Positions 14,786 through 15,609 of a DNA stretch of 15,609 nt are shown here, piece by piece (position 1 is the stretch's first letter; the number at the start of each line of letters is the position of its first letter). This DNA comes from Desulfobacula sp. (GTDB lineage: Bacteria > Desulfobacterota > Desulfobacteria > Desulfobacterales > Desulfobacteraceae): contig JAOZRI010000021.1 in NCBI GenBank assembly GCA_029940235.1, forward strand, positions 1-15,609. The letters run 5' to 3'. The notes beneath the pieces were generated by a model. That model saw only the letters and a list, made by a program, of their open reading frames with translations. It searched no databases and was not told the origin of the DNA. The position numbers and the translations under genes are program-made.

Positions 14786-15415
14786 ATGGGTATATATGAA
14801 CGTAAACAACGGGAAAAGGCTCAAAGAAAAGTAGAGATTATTAATGCTGCGCGAAAAATCTTCTCCCATAAAGGATTTAACTCAGCTACAATGGAGGAGA
14901 TCGCCCTGGAAGCTGAATTGAGCCCTGGCACTCTATATTTGTATTTTAAGAACAAAGAAGAGTTGCATACATCCCTCTCCATTGAAATTCTAAAATACCT
15001 GACAGATGAAATTCAAAAAGTTGTTCCACTTGAGATTTCAGTGGAGGAAAAAATTGATAAATTTCGTGATGTCTTTATTGATGTATATGAATATGATTCA
15101 AATATCTTAATAAACCTGTTTCATCTCCAGTCCGGTGAAACACTTAAAAATCTCTCCGGCGAGGTTTTAAGGCAGATTAAGATCTATTCCACCATGGCCC
15201 ATGGAGCAATCATTGATGTTGTAAAACAGGGTATTGAACAAGGCGTTTTTGTTGATGAAAATCCAGTAGCTCTGGCAGATATTTTATGGGCATCCTATGG
15301 CGGTATTGTCCTTTGGGTTGACTCTAAAAGGCGCCTGGATGACCAGAAAGATTTTGTCAAGTCTACAATTAAAATAGCATTTAAGATAATCAACAAGGGA
15401 TTGAGAAAAACATAA
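14786..15415 (+). CDS. TetR/AcrR family transcriptional regulator
   Basis: This 209-residue protein has a classic TetR N-terminal DNA-binding domain (about 14-62): I-I-N-A-A-R-K-I-F-S-H-K-G-F (18-31), T-M-E-E-I-A-L-E-A-E-L-S (35-46) and P-G-T-L-Y-L-Y-F-K-N-K-E-E-L (47-60). The C-terminal half is helical and presumably binds a ligand. Several TetR regulators beside acyl-CoA metabolism genes sense acyl-CoA or fatty acids, and the divergent CoA-transferase/GNAT gene suggests something similar here; that is inference. The start ATG is preceded by GAGGAA with good spacing. It probably represses the divergent gene and itself through the shared 275-base spacer. Confidence 0.93.
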   Translation: MGIYERKQREKAQRKVEIINAARKIFSHKGFNSATMEEIALEAELSPGTLYLYFKNKEELHTSLSIEILKYLTDEIQKVVPLEISVEEKIDKFRDVFIDVYEYDSNILINLFHLQSGETLKNLSGEVLRQIKIYSTMAHGAIIDVVKQGIEQGVFVDENPVALADILWASYGGIVLWVDSKRRLDDQKDFVKSTIKIAFKIINKGLRKT

Positions 15416-15432
15416 ATCAGCCATTGAATGGC

Positions 15433-15454
15433 ATTTAGTTTTATTAAACTAAAT
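15433..15454. terminator. Candidate bidirectional terminator between tetR and the TPR gene
   Basis: ATTTAGTTT (15433-15441) and AAACTAAAT (15446-15454) form a 9-bp stem with a 4-base loop, 18 bases after the tetR stop. T-rich sequence follows within about 15 bases (attttgtttctctttt). The stem is AT-rich and therefore only moderately stable. Its position between two convergent genes supports a terminator role. Confidence 0.5.
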
Positions 15455-15519
15455 CAATTGAACAATTTTGTTTCTCTTTTATCTTGTATCCTGCACAGCC
15501 TCAAAGATCAAAAACATAT

Positions 15520-15609
15520 TTATTTTAGATTTGAGAGAATATCTTTAGCTTCTCTATAACCTTCAAACTCTTTGTCAATTTTCAGGGCCTGTTTTAAATA
15601 TTTTTTGGC
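15520..15609 (-). CDS. C-terminal end of a TPR-repeat protein, truncated by the window
   Basis: The last 90 bases read on the minus strand as 29 codons and a TAA stop (15520-15522), with no interruption to the window edge. The peptide (Y-L-K-Q-A-L-K-I-D-K-E-F at residues 4-15, then A-K-D-I-L-S-N-L-K) has the spacing of the second helix of a tetratricopeptide repeat followed by a capping helix. The gene continues beyond the window, so its function cannot be stated. It is convergent with tetR. Confidence is limited by the short length. Confidence 0.6.
   Translation of the reverse strand, partial: AKKYLKQALKIDKEFEGYREAKDILSNLK

Noticed and set aside
1..15609. Mobile element, CRISPR array, tRNA or rRNA gene, or defence system
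   Set aside because: No transposase, integrase, spaced direct-repeat array, cloverleaf-like sequence or defence domain was recognised in either strand.

Overview
This is an AT-rich bacterial chromosomal segment carrying mostly housekeeping genes: ten complete protein genes, the small TPR gene next to ftsB, and genes cut by both window edges. Three features suggest a strictly anaerobic, cobalamin-using Gram-negative of the Desulfobacterota type (Desulfobacula/Desulfobacter-like). These are the class II (B12-dependent) ribonucleotide reductase as the only RNR seen, a B12-binding radical SAM protein, and a CoA-transferase fused to a GNAT domain. The lineage is an inference from gene content; no rRNA or other phylogenetic marker is present.

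Layout. (1) 2-1820, plus strand: a cell-envelope/division operon with the 3' part of murJ (lipid II flippase), an ftsB/divIC-like gene overlapping it by four bases, and a small TPR-like gene. (2) 1821-2024: a spacer with short repeats and imperfect hairpins. (3) 2025-2885, minus: an exported SUMF1/FGE-fold protein that lacks both catalytic cysteines. (4) 3168-3857, plus: a membrane-anchored coiled-coil LysM protein. (5) 3922-4515, minus: a solo glutamine amidotransferase of the PabA/TrpG type. (6) 4708-7496, plus: a B12-binding radical SAM protein and cinA, two bases apart. (7) 7696-9936, minus: nrdJ, with a candidate tandem NrdR operator upstream. (8) 10218-10967, minus: an alpha/beta hydrolase. 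(9) 11093-12505, plus: an RlmD-type 23S rRNA m5U methyltransferase. (10) 12618-14510, minus: an acetyl-CoA hydrolase/CoA-transferase fused to GNAT, divergent from (11) a TetR regulator at 14786-15415. (12) 15520-15609, minus: the C-terminal end of a TPR protein that continues beyond the window.

How it fits together. murJ, ftsB and the TPR gene belong to septal peptidoglycan synthesis, and the LysM anchor may act in the same compartment. The divergent tetR/CoA-transferase pair looks like a regulator and its target, with a 10-bp inverted repeat bracketing a plausible promoter. nrdJ appears to be controlled by NrdR through two boxes exactly 32 bp apart. I saw no phage, transposase, CRISPR array, tRNA, rRNA or defence system. 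The points most worth a second look are the NrdR operator, a perfect 18-bp inverted repeat covering the cinA stop codon, the Glu-to-Gln change at the expected catalytic site of the CoA-transferase, and the CX4CX2C cluster motif of the radical SAM protein coupled to cinA.
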